Shown here: piece after piece, positions 1-5,659 of the stretch
Position numbering within the stretch: position 1 is the stretch's first letter
Layout: the number at the start of each line of letters is the position of its first letter
Assembly (NCBI GenBank): GCA_947371715.1
Contig: CANBQQ010000157.1
Coordinates: forward strand, 1-7,345
DNA: 7,345 bases
Origin: Flavipsychrobacter stenotrophus
Lineage (GTDB): Bacteria > Bacteroidota > Bacteroidia > Chitinophagales > Chitinophagaceae
Direction: 5' to 3'
Translations under genes and position numbers: made by a program
The notes under the pieces: model-generated
Databases searched by the model: none
What the model saw: the letters and a program-made list of their open reading frames with translations, nothing else
Told to the model about the DNA's origin: nothing

Positions 1-440
1 GTATTGATTACGCTATAGAGCACAAGCTACCGTTTATGATCATCACCAAATCGGGCGGTGCGCGTATGATGGAGAGTGCGTTCTCGCTGATGCAAATGGC
101 GAAGACAGCTGCAAAGCTTACCCGCCTGGCAAAGGCCGGATTGCCATACATCTCTTTCATGACAGACCCTACAACAGGTGGTGTTACGGCATCTTATGCT
201 ATGCTGGGCGATATTAATATTGCTGAGCCTAATGCACTGATAGGTTTTGCCGGTCCGCGTGTTATTAAAGAAACGATCAAAAAAGACCTTCCTGATGGTT
301 TCCAGAAGTCGGAGTTCCTGTTGGAGCATGGCTTCCTTGATTTCATTGTTAACAGGAAGGTGTTGAAGATAAAATTATCTCAGGTAGTACAGTGGTTTGT
401 AAAAGATGCCGCAGGTGCAATTGCCTCTGATTTAAACTAA
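1..440 (+). CDS. accD: Acetyl-CoA carboxylase carboxyltransferase subunit beta, 3' part
   Basis: This is the C-terminal part of the beta subunit of the acetyl-CoA carboxylase carboxyltransferase, which with AccA moves the carboxyl group from carboxybiotin to acetyl-CoA to make malonyl-CoA, the first committed step of fatty acid synthesis in the cytoplasm. The gene enters from the left edge, in frame from position 3, and stops with TAA at 438-440, leaving about 146 residues. Family hallmarks are clear: KSGGARMMES, then LMQMAKTAAKL, then LPYISFMTDPTTGGVTASYAMLGD, and NIAEPNALIGFAGPRVI followed by GFQKSEFLLEHGFLDFIV. These line up closely with the end of E. coli AccD as I remember it. The crotonase-fold glycines that form the CoA oxyanion region (TTGGVTAS, IGFAGPR) are present. 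The N-terminal zinc-ribbon lies outside the window. The C-terminus is short, without the proline-rich tail of E. coli AccD. A perfect stem-loop follows eight bases after the stop codon. Confidence 0.96.
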   Translation, partial: IDYAIEHKLPFMIITKSGGARMMESAFSLMQMAKTAAKLTRLAKAGLPYISFMTDPTTGGVTASYAMLGDINIAEPNALIGFAGPRVIKETIKKDLPDGFQKSEFLLEHGFLDFIVNRKVLKIKLSQVVQWFVKDAAGAIASDLN

Positions 441-448
441 ACATTTTT

Positions 449-486
449 AATAATGGATTAACCGGCACGCCGGTTAATCCATTATT
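449..486. terminator. Perfect 17-bp stem-loop after accD (possible terminator)
   Basis: Positions 449-465 (AATAATGGATTAACCGG) are an exact inverted repeat of 470-486, with the four-base loop CACG at 466-469. The stem has a GC core (CCGG) at the loop end and an AT-rich base. There is no T-tract after it on the plus strand, only the stem's own ATTATT, so it is not a textbook intrinsic terminator. It may still end accD transcription or protect the 3' end of the message. It separates accD from smpB, which point the same way. Confidence 0.65.
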
Positions 487-496
487 CTCATTCACA

Positions 497-536
497 CCAT
501 TGAGCCATTGAGCCATTAAGCCATTGAGCCATTAAA
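497..536 (+). repeat. 8-bp tandem repeat (CCATTGAG) x5 upstream of smpB
   Basis: Five consecutive copies of an 8-base unit occupy the space where a smpB leader should be: CCATTGAG at 497, CCATTGAG at 505, CCATTAAG at 513, CCATTGAG at 521 and CCATTAAA at 529. Only the fourth-from-last and last bases of the unit vary. After a 5-base gap, the sequence CCATTGG at 542-548 looks like a sixth, partial copy, and its TTG is the only usable smpB start codon. Confidence 0.85.
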
Positions 537-544
537 AATTACCA

Positions 545-994
545 TTGGCCGACGCTAACGTATATATTAAGAACCGCCCTGCGACATTTGAATATGCCAT
601 AGAAGACAGGTATAAAGCAGGTATAGTACTGACAGGATCTGAGATCAAGTCTGTGCGATTGGGCAAGGTTACGTTCAACGACAGCTACTGCTTTTACAGC
701 CATGGAGAACTATGGCTAAAAGGCATGCACATTGCCATTTACATCAATGCAGGTTATATAAGCCATGTGCCTGTACGCGACCGCAAACTGCTGCTGACTA
801 AAAAAGAGTTGCGTAAATGGGAACAGAAAGCGAAAGAAAAGGGCCTTACTATTGTCCCTCTCAGCATTTACATAGACGATAAGGGCTATTGCAAACTGGA
901 AATAGGCCTGGGTAAAGGAAAGAAGCTTCACGACAAGCGCGAAAGCACAAAGACCAGGGAAGTAGAAAGAGAAATAAAGAGATATTTAAAGTAA
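545..994 (+). CDS. smpB: SsrA (tmRNA)-binding protein SmpB
   Basis: SmpB binds the tRNA-like domain of tmRNA and delivers it to ribosomes stalled on broken messages, so that the stuck peptide is tagged for degradation. At 149 residues it has the usual family length. Visible hallmarks are the N-terminal ANVYIKNRPATFEY strand, GSEIKSVRLGK (residues 31-41), the RDRKLLLTKKEL segment (78-89), the VPLSIYIDDKGYCKLEIGLGKGKKLHDKR core (about 104-132), and a lysine/arginine-rich C-terminal tail (KTREVEREIKRYLK) that enters the ribosomal decoding site in known structures. The start is TTG at 545: an in-frame TAA at 533-535 rules out anything upstream, and the protein begins exactly where other SmpB proteins do. 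No Shine-Dalgarno is visible; a tandem repeat lies immediately upstream. The tmRNA gene ssrA is not in the window. A strong hairpin follows the stop codon. Confidence 0.96.
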   Translation: MADANVYIKNRPATFEYAIEDRYKAGIVLTGSEIKSVRLGKVTFNDSYCFYSHGELWLKGMHIAIYINAGYISHVPVRDRKLLLTKKELRKWEQKAKEKGLTIVPLSIYIDDKGYCKLEIGLGKGKKLHDKRESTKTREVEREIKRYLK

Positions 995-996
995 AG

Positions 997-1030
997 AAAC
1001 GGGTCGAAGCCAATAGCTTCGACCCGTTTT
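997..1030. terminator. Intrinsic terminator between smpB and the convergent kinase gene
   Basis: A 14-bp perfect stem pairs AAACGGGTCGAAGC (997-1010) with GCTTCGACCCGTTT (1016-1029) around the loop CAATA, ending in TTTT on the plus strand. It starts two bases after the smpB stop codon. Because the stem begins with AAA, read from the other strand it also ends in TTT, so it may serve the histidine kinase gene that converges on it and stops at 1077. Confidence 0.9.
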
Positions 1031-1076
1031 GTAAATAATTCCGTTTATACAGCTTCATTATGCTGCTTCATAAATC

Positions 1077-2159
1077 TCAAATATTCCATGTAAATTTAAA
1101 CGCAGTGCCGCCTAAATCGCTGTCTTCGTACCATAGCTTCTGGCTCTTATTGCCCTCTACGATCTCCCTGACTATCGACAAGCCAAAGCCGTTTGATTTA
1201 CGCTCTGCGGCATTTTTTATTTGTGAACTGATCTCAAATAAATTTTCACGTAGTGCTGCAGGAATTGGTGAGCCATTGTCGGCAAACGTAAATACCGCTT
1301 TATCTCCCTCTACAGTATAACCGATCTCTAACAGGCCTTTTTCATTTTTATTATGGCTAATTGCATTGGAGATCAGATTAAGGAATATCTGCAACGCGGA
1401 GGTTTTGTTGATAATAATTGATGGTAACCGCTGCCTTACCTTAACTGTAAATGATTCGGGAATTTCTAACAATTTAATAGCCTGCTCAAAAACCTCATTC
1501 AGGTCTACCATACTAGCAGTATCGTCTTTTGTGAGCTTAGCTTTATGATACTCAAGCACACCGTGAATCAAACTTTCCATGCCGTCGACGCTTTCATTGA
1601 TATAGCTGATCATGGTCTTTATATCATCGCTTTCCTTTTCGGGCAATTCAAGATGTATGAGGTGGGTCAGCGCCTTTACTTTCTGTAAAGGAGCCTTTAG
1701 GTCATGCGTCAGTACGTATGAAAATTGCTCCAGCTCCTTCTTGATTTTTTCAATGCTGCTGATATGATCGACCAACCTCATTTTGTCTGAGATGTCTCTA
1801 ACGACAGCCAACGCATATTTACCCGAGGTGGTCTCTATAAGCGACAATGCAATATCTATGTCGATCTCACGACCATCTTTCCGCCGACCAAACAGAGATA
1901 CTCCTGCACCCATTTTACGTATAGTGGTAGTGTCAAAGAATTTTGCCACAAAATTGTGATGGTGTTGGGTATACCGTCCAGGCAAAAGCATATTGAGATT
2001 CTGATGGTGTAGTTCGGCAACGGTGTATCCAAATACAGATTCTACTTGCTTATTGGCGTTGCGTATGGTTCCGGCAATATCTACAACAAGGATAGCATCC
2101 GGGAATAGATCAAAGGCTCCCGCCAGCAGGTAGAGGGAATCGTTCAGGGTATTCAGCAT
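1077..2159 (-). CDS. Soluble PAS-domain sensor histidine kinase
   Basis: This is a cytoplasmic two-component sensor kinase with an N-terminal PAS sensor domain, an HisKA dimerisation domain and a HATPase_c catalytic domain. Counting from the upstream TTG at 2210 (377 residues), the PAS fold spans about 33-143 (FDLFPDAILVVDIAGTIRNAN, then GRRKDGREIDIDIAL, ending VVRDISD). The H-box FSYVLTHDLKAPL carries the phospho-accepting His169, the N-box LNLISNAISHN has N278 and N282, G1 is DNGSP (311-315), and G2 is GFGLSIVREI (341-350). All catalytic boxes look intact. There is no transmembrane segment or signal peptide. I prefer the ATG at 2159 (360 residues) because it sits just before the PAS domain and after an A/T-rich leader; the TTG at 2210 adds 17 residues. 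No response regulator lies next to it, so its partner and signal are unknown. The gene converges on smpB. Confidence 0.9.
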   Translation of the reverse strand: MLNTLNDSLYLLAGAFDLFPDAILVVDIAGTIRNANKQVESVFGYTVAELHHQNLNMLLPGRYTQHHHNFVAKFFDTTTIRKMGAGVSLFGRRKDGREIDIDIALSLIETTSGKYALAVVRDISDKMRLVDHISSIEKIKKELEQFSYVLTHDLKAPLQKVKALTHLIHLELPEKESDDIKTMISYINESVDGMESLIHGVLEYHKAKLTKDDTASMVDLNEVFEQAIKLLEIPESFTVKVRQRLPSIIINKTSALQIFLNLISNAISHNKNEKGLLEIGYTVEGDKAVFTFADNGSPIPAALRENLFEISSQIKNAAERKSNGFGLSIVREIVEGNKSQKLWYEDSDLGGTAFKFTWNI

Positions 2160-2478
2160 TTTTAAAATTGGGGTATATGATTCGTTAGGAATAAAATTGT
2201 GAGGGCACAATAGTACTAACTCCGGTCACCTTTTGAGATGATACCCATCATTGAAATCGGGCAATATTTTTTTAAGAGAGGACCAAATGTTAGTCAATAA
2301 ATTGAATTGTTAGCGGTATAAGGCAGGATAATGAATACTTGTAAGGCTTTAGCTAACTTGTAGTGGACGCCTGCTGTGCTAAATCAATAAAAAAAGTCGC
2401 CCAAATACAATGAGCGACCAGTAAAGATTTACGTTAAGGGCGCGGATCGACTGTCGTGCGCATATCAACATGAAATAC
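2160..2478. other. Gene-free spacer between the kinase and the small CPHC gene
   Basis: About 320 bases hold no convincing coding sequence on either strand. The part nearest the kinase should contain its promoter, but I found no full TTG/TAnnTTTG pair; the nearest is TAacaTTTG on the minus strand, with one base too many between the two halves. The centre holds the minus-strand terminator of the small gene at 2389-2418. The stretch 2419-2478 is the untranslated tail of that gene, with nothing else recognisable. Confidence 0.5.
2389..2418 (-). terminator. Intrinsic terminator of the small CPHC gene
   Basis: Read on the minus strand, GTCGCTCA (2418-2411) pairs with TGGGCGAC (2403-2396), eight base pairs with one T-G wobble, around a seven-base loop. 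Seven T's follow at once (2395-2389). This is the canonical hairpin plus U-tract. It lies about 60 bases after the stop codon of the gene at 2479-2724, supporting that gene as real and transcribed on the minus strand. Confidence 0.85.
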
Positions 2479-2724
2479 CTAATTCCTGTATTTCCACAAC
2501 CATTCATACATCTTATCTAAAGAGCCATGACCTTGCAGGCTTTCTTTGTATACGGCATTGAATTCGTCGTCAAATGTCTTGCATTCAGTCCTGCCCGGAT
2601 TGTGGGCCAAACCGGGGAACTCATGCTCGGGGTTTGCCAGATAATCAATTGGAGGCTCCTGATGGCAATGAGGGCATTTAAAATCGTAAAAAAGCCTTTT
2701 CGCCTGTATGTTTGACACTATCAT
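2479..2724 (-). CDS. Small hypothetical protein with a CPHC motif
   Basis: This 81-residue protein starts with ATG at 2724 and stops with TAG. I do not recognise the family. It is hydrophilic, without a signal peptide or membrane segment. It carries CPHCH at residues 17-21, the kind of knuckle found in zinc ribbons and small redox proteins, followed by a Pro-rich stretch, H34, H41 and a single further cysteine, C48, in the segment RTECKTFDDEF. A second CxxC that would complete a classical four-cysteine zinc ribbon is absent, so any metal site would have to use C48 and a histidine. The C-terminal third is charged and aromatic (KMYEWLWKYRN). Support for a real gene comes from a -7-like element 18 bases upstream of the ATG and a clear intrinsic terminator downstream. 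It stands alone between the kinase and hflX, each with its own signals. The function is unknown; a DNA/RNA or protein adaptor role would be a guess. Confidence 0.75.
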   Translation of the reverse strand: MIVSNIQAKRLFYDFKCPHCHQEPPIDYLANPEHEFPGLAHNPGRTECKTFDDEFNAVYKESLQGHGSLDKMYEWLWKYRN

Positions 2725-2741
2725 TGTAAAATATTGACATA

Positions 2742-2749
2742 CAAACTTA
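2742..2749 (-). promoter_or_regulatory. Bacteroidetes -7 element (TAAGTTTG) upstream of the small CPHC gene
   Basis: The minus strand reads TAAGTTTG, matching the TAnnTTTG box used by the Bacteroidetes primary sigma factor, 18 bases before the ATG at 2724. No TTG lies at the expected 17-23 base spacing, so only half of the promoter is supported. Confidence 0.4.
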
Positions 2750-2835
2750 CAATGTACAGAATTAACATATGCTTAAAATGTTGCGTCTGTATAGATTTTA
2801 GGGGTGAATTGCCGCACAACCGATAAGTCATACCC

Positions 2836-2865
2836 AAAAAAACCGCCCGATACGATCGGACGGTT
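2836..2865 (-). terminator. Intrinsic terminator of hflX
   Basis: On the minus strand AACCGTCCGAT (2865-2855) pairs with ATCGGGCGGTT (2851-2841), eleven base pairs with one T-G wobble, around the loop CGT. The stem runs into a T-tract (2842-2836). It begins 12 bases after the hflX stop codon. Confidence 0.92.
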
Positions 2866-2877
2866 CATAAAATATTA

Positions 2878-4062
2878 TCAATAAAATTGTGTCAAATAAG
2901 GGTATCGCTCTTCGTACAGCGCTTTGACCCGCTTTAATATCGTCTCTCGGAGACCATCGATATTAAGGCGCTCGGTGGCGGATATGAAGATGGCCATATT
3001 GCCGGTCAGGTGCTGCCAGCGTTCGTTGAGTTGTACCAGCATATCCTCTTTTACTTCAGGGTCCAGCCACTTATCAAACGTGTTGGCTTCATAAAGATCC
3101 ATCTTATTAAAGATGACCATTATCGGCTTGTCGAATGCTTTTAGCTCTTGTAGTGTCTTGTTCACCACACCCATCTGGTCTTCGTAAGCCGGATGAGATA
3201 TGTCTACCACATGCAGCAGACAGTCGGCCTCGCGCACTTCATCAAGCGTGCTTTTAAAGCTCTCTACAAGATGGTGCGGTAGCTTACGGATAAATCCTAC
3301 CGTATCACTTAGCAGGAATGGAGTTTGCTCATATACCACCTTGCGGGTAGTAGTATCTAATGTTGCAAATAGTTTGTTCTCGGCAAACACCTCTGCCTTA
3401 CTCAGCACATTCATTATAGTGCTTTTACCCACATTGGTATATCCTACCAGGGCCACGCGGATGTACACACCACGTTCCTGGCGCTGAGTAACCGCCTGGC
3501 GGTCTATCTCCTGCAGGCGCTTACGGAGTAGTGATATTTTGTCCTTTACTATACGCCTGTCCGTTTCAATTTCGGTTTCACCAGGGCCTCTGCTGCCTAT
3601 ACCACCACCCTGGCGTTCCAGGTGCTTCCACATACCTTTTAGTCGTGGGAGGATGTATTGGTATTGGGCTAGTTCAACCTGCACCTTGGCCTGCGCCGTC
3701 TTGGCGCGACTGGCAAAAATGTCTAAAATAAGGTCACTGCGATCTATCACACGCACTTCCAGTACATCGGCAATATTGCCCAACTGTGAGCCGGTAAGTT
3801 CATCATCAAATATAACTATGGTGATACCCTTGGTCTTCACATACACCTTTATCTCCTCCAGCTTTCCCTTTCCTACAAAGGTCTTGCTATCGGGCCTGGG
3901 CAGCTTTTGTATAAAAGTTTTTACAGAAGTGGCACCAGCCGTCTCTGCAAGAAAAGCCAGTTCATCAAGGTATTCTTTTACCATGATCTCCGTCTGCTCC
4001 TTGTAGACAAGCCCTACCAGTATGGCTTTTTCTTCGTGTAATTTGGTTCTTGGATCTATCAA
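2878..4062 (-). CDS. hflX: Ribosome-associated GTPase HflX
   Basis: HflX is a GTPase that binds the 50S subunit and, in bacteria studied so far, splits or rescues stalled ribosomes under heat or antibiotic stress. The protein has 394 residues. The N-terminal HflX domain (about 10-190) includes FVGKGKLEEI (62-71), DELTGSQLGNI (87-97), DRSDLILDIFASRA (107-120) and the strictly typical GGGIGSRGPGETEIETDRR (152-170). A helical linker leads to the G domain: G1 GYTNVGKST (207-215), a TTTR-type G2 region (237-240), G3 DTVGFI (253-258), G4 NKMD (319-322) and G5 SATERLNID (361-369). All GTPase motifs are intact. The start is TTG at 4062: an in-frame TAA at 4077-4075 blocks earlier starts, and the next ATG (residue 27) would remove conserved sequence. 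It is a single-gene unit, with a good predicted promoter upstream and a strong terminator downstream. E. coli hflX lies in the hfq-hflX-hflKC operon; that context is absent here. Confidence 0.97.
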   Translation of the reverse strand: MIDPRTKLHEEKAILVGLVYKEQTEIMVKEYLDELAFLAETAGATSVKTFIQKLPRPDSKTFVGKGKLEEIKVYVKTKGITIVIFDDELTGSQLGNIADVLEVRVIDRSDLILDIFASRAKTAQAKVQVELAQYQYILPRLKGMWKHLERQGGGIGSRGPGETEIETDRRIVKDKISLLRKRLQEIDRQAVTQRQERGVYIRVALVGYTNVGKSTIMNVLSKAEVFAENKLFATLDTTTRKVVYEQTPFLLSDTVGFIRKLPHHLVESFKSTLDEVREADCLLHVVDISHPAYEDQMGVVNKTLQELKAFDKPIMVIFNKMDLYEANTFDKWLDPEVKEDMLVQLNERWQHLTGNMAIFISATERLNIDGLRETILKRVKALYEERYPYLTQFY

Positions 4063-4095
4063 AAAAAGTAAAAATTAAAAAGTAAAAAGTAAAAA
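4063..4095 (-). repeat. 7-bp tandem repeat (AAAAAGT) directly upstream of the hflX start
   Basis: On the plus strand the units AAAAAGT (4063-4069), AAAAATT (4070-4076), AAAAAGT (4077-4083) and AAAAAGT (4084-4090) run in tandem, and AAAAAC follows. In the hflX message this reads as U-rich ACUUUUU repeats ending at the UUG start codon. It lies between the predicted transcription start and the coding region, so it would be the translated gene's leader. Confidence 0.8.
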
Positions 4096-4099
4096 CGTC

Positions 4100-4142
4100 T
4101 CGGTTTATGTAAACAAAGATAGTTTCGGTTTATGTAAACAAA
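4100..4142. repeat. 18-bp direct duplication in the hflX promoter region
   Basis: The sequence TCGGTTTATGTAAACAAA occurs exactly twice, at 4100-4117 and 4125-4142, offset by 25 bases. The core GTTTATGTAAAC is also nearly palindromic (GTTTA/TAAAC around TG). One copy contributes the TTTG of the predicted -7 box and the other overlaps the -33 region. It could be a paired operator or simply a duplication. Confidence 0.85.
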
Positions 4143-4146
4143 CAAA
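4114..4146 (-). promoter_or_regulatory. hflX: Predicted hflX promoter (TTTG-N-TATCTTTG)
   Basis: On the minus strand a -7 box TATCTTTG (4121-4114) matches TAnnTTTG exactly. Upstream lie two overlapping -33 candidates: TTTG at 4146-4143 with 21 bases between, and TTTG at 4142-4139 with 17 bases between. Both spacings fall within the 17-23 bases reported for Flavobacterium. Transcription would start about 45 bases before the TTG codon of hflX. Confidence 0.65.
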
Positions 4147-4164
4147 GTGCCATACGTTTGTTGA

Positions 4165-4260
4165 TATAATTATTTCGCCCCTTCAGGGCTAATATTTGTA
4201 GTGTATGTTACCCGGGGTTGAAACCCCGGGCTACTGATGTAGCCCCTCCAGGGCTTATAC
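4165..4260. repeat. REP-like cluster of three palindromes
   Basis: Two near-identical 14-base units, GCCCCTTCAGGGCT (4177-4190) and GCCCCTCCAGGGCT (4242-4255), differ at one position. Each can fold through GCCC/GGGC around five bases. Between them lies a stronger perfect hairpin: CCCGGGGT at 4211-4218 paired with ACCCCGGG at 4223-4230 around TGAA. The symmetric layout of small hairpin, large hairpin, small hairpin resembles repetitive extragenic palindromic elements common in Bacteroidetes genomes. It lies in the spacer between the arginase-like gene's 3' end and the hflX promoter. There is no T-tract on the minus strand, so a terminator role is uncertain. Confidence 0.7.
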
Positions 4261-4303
4261 ATTATATTCACTTATCGCCATCAAAGGCTATTACCTTAGC
4301 TCA

Positions 4304-5425
4304 TCAAATAAGCCTTTCCTGCTCTCTTAACCAACGCTCCGGTATTTCGTTGCTGCTGGCAATGATGTAGTCGTTGTATGAACAAGGTACGAATGTTCGG
4401 TTTGGCATGCTCATCCACCACCTGTTGGTGCGCTTGCTTTTTATGAATTTTGTGTCGTTGTCTGTAAAGGTCACATGGAATACTGCGAACTCTTCCTTCT
4501 CAGTGAGTTTAGCTTCTGACTTGCGCACTAACAGACCATCTACAAAGTACCAGATCATTTGCGTGATCAGTTTTGCAGTCATTTCATTGGTGTCTTCATT
4601 TATATTGTAGCCATATATACCTAGTGACGACAAGTTATCTGCCATACCAGCAAAGCGCGTCAAAGTACAAGCCTCTTCGCCCGACAATCCGTTTGGTGAG
4701 CCATTTATATTAGCCGGTGCATCGCCATAACGAACTACCGACATATCGAAACTGAAGATATCGCTACCTCTCAGTACAGGTTCCATCTCCATAATATCTT
4801 CACGCACCTTACCCAGGCGGAAGAAGTCGAAGCGAAGCTTGTCAAGGGTTTCGAGCATACGTGGTTGTGTATAATAGCTCTGGAATGCGATATGGCTGTA
4901 GTGGCTAATGAAGTTTGGCGTGTCAGTAAGCATCTCGAGCAAGAAACTTCTGTCATCGCTTTCTTCGCTGTCCTCAAGGTCTATGAGCATATCGGCTATT
5001 GTAGCCACTGCCATTGTTTCCTTTTTCTTGAATACCTCGTATTGCTGTAGTGTAAGATCATGCCTTGCACCCAACAGAATAGCTATTTTACCTGCATTGT
5101 GTATCTCTTCAAGCACAGTTAGTAATGCCGCACGAGTGTCGTTTAGCGAAGCGCCCAATTTAATATTACCGGCATCAGCAATGCTCACATCAGGATGCCA
5201 GTGATACATGGCATAGAGGTGCTTGCGGATGACATTGGCGGTCTCATCGAAAGGATCTATATGACTGGCACCACAGCCCACCAGTATTACATCGGCTTCT
5301 TCTATATTGAATGTTTCATCAAATGCATATTTGATCTTATTCCCCCACTGTAGCGGGTGATACTTTATGTTTTTGCGGGCCTCAGAAAAATGCACCGCTT
5401 CAAAAAATGGTCGTAAGTCTTGCAT
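4304..5425 (-). CDS. Arginase/formimidoylglutamase-superfamily protein with an incomplete metal site
   Basis: This 373-residue protein belongs to the ureohydrolase (arginase, agmatinase, formimidoylglutamase) superfamily, whose members use a pair of Mn ions to hydrolyse guanidino compounds to urea or formamide. The order of motifs is kept: VILVGCGAS (46-54), ADAGNI (83-88), LGARHD (118-123, normally GGDH), IADMLID (143-149, normally DAHxD) and SFDMS (225-229, normally SxDxD), followed by NGLSGEEAC. The Mn-A ligands H122, D145, D149 and D227 are present. The two residues specific to Mn-B are replaced: His by L147 and Asp by S229. The C-terminus adds a lysine- and tryptophan-rich segment (KSKRTNRWWM, 329-338) beyond the usual fold. 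Bacteroidetes carry a widespread divergent family annotated as arginase or formimidoylglutamase that I believe this joins. No hut genes adjoin it, so the substrate is unknown. The ATG at 5425 follows an A/T-rich leader. Confidence 0.85.
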   Translation of the reverse strand: MQDLRPFFEAVHFSEARKNIKYHPLQWGNKIKYAFDETFNIEEADVILVGCGASHIDPFDETANVIRKHLYAMYHWHPDVSIADAGNIKLGASLNDTRAALLTVLEEIHNAGKIAILLGARHDLTLQQYEVFKKKETMAVATIADMLIDLEDSEESDDRSFLLEMLTDTPNFISHYSHIAFQSYYTQPRMLETLDKLRFDFFRLGKVREDIMEMEPVLRGSDIFSFDMSVVRYGDAPANINGSPNGLSGEEACTLTRFAGMADNLSSLGIYGYNINEDTNEMTAKLITQMIWYFVDGLLVRKSEAKLTEKEEFAVFHVTFTDNDTKFIKSKRTNRWWMSMPNRTFVPCSYNDYIIASSNEIPERWLREQERLI

Positions 5426-5557
5426 GTGTTTAAAAATGGTGCTTAAAAGTACACAAATTCAAATTCCCAATTTCAAAAGTAAAAATTCAAAATGCTTAGC
5501 GAGTTAATAAATTAACGGTAGTGTACATATAGGATATGAATTGAACGTAAAGAGCAA

Positions 5558-5585
5558 CAAACTTACCTAACCTGTATTAACACAA
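5558..5585 (-). promoter_or_regulatory. Predicted promoter of the arginase-like gene (TTG-N17-TAAGTTTG)
   Basis: The minus strand has TTG at 5585-5583, 17 bases, then TAAGTTTG at 5565-5558, an exact match to the Bacteroidetes -33/-7 pattern. The predicted leader is about 125 bases. It contains AATTTTTACTTTT (5487-5475), which is also found in the hflX leader. A second -7-like box, TACTTTTG (5481-5474), lies closer to the gene but lacks a spaced TTG. Confidence 0.5.
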
Positions 5586-5659
5586 TAGATTAGTTTTTAA
5601 ATCTAAAATGTGGGATATTTGCCCACGCAAAATTCTAAAATATTAAACAATTATATTTC

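Noticed and set aside
497..536. Possible CRISPR-like array upstream of smpB
   Set aside because: The units are 8 bases and directly abutting, with no spacers; this is a simple tandem repeat.
1060..1320. Plus-strand open frame of 86 codons
   Set aside because: It is antisense to the ATPase domain of the histidine kinase, where the minus strand carries intact N, G1 and G2 boxes.
2527..2715. Plus-strand open frame of 62 codons opposite the small CPHC gene
   Set aside because: It lies antisense to a frame with a CPHCH motif and its own terminator, and has no signals of its own.
3539..4006. Plus-strand open frame of 155 codons
   Set aside because: It is the complement of the conserved HflX N-terminal domain; the Ser/Pro-rich translation is typical of a shadow frame.
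4283..4317. Inverted repeat AAAGGCT/AGCCTTT as terminator of the arginase-like gene
   Set aside because: It has only seven pairs around a 21-base loop, spans the stop codon and has no T-tract.
5614..5621. GATATTTG as the -7 box of the PNP promoter
   Set aside because: The first base differs from TAnnTTTG and no TTG sits at a 17-23 base spacing, so it is not listed as a feature.
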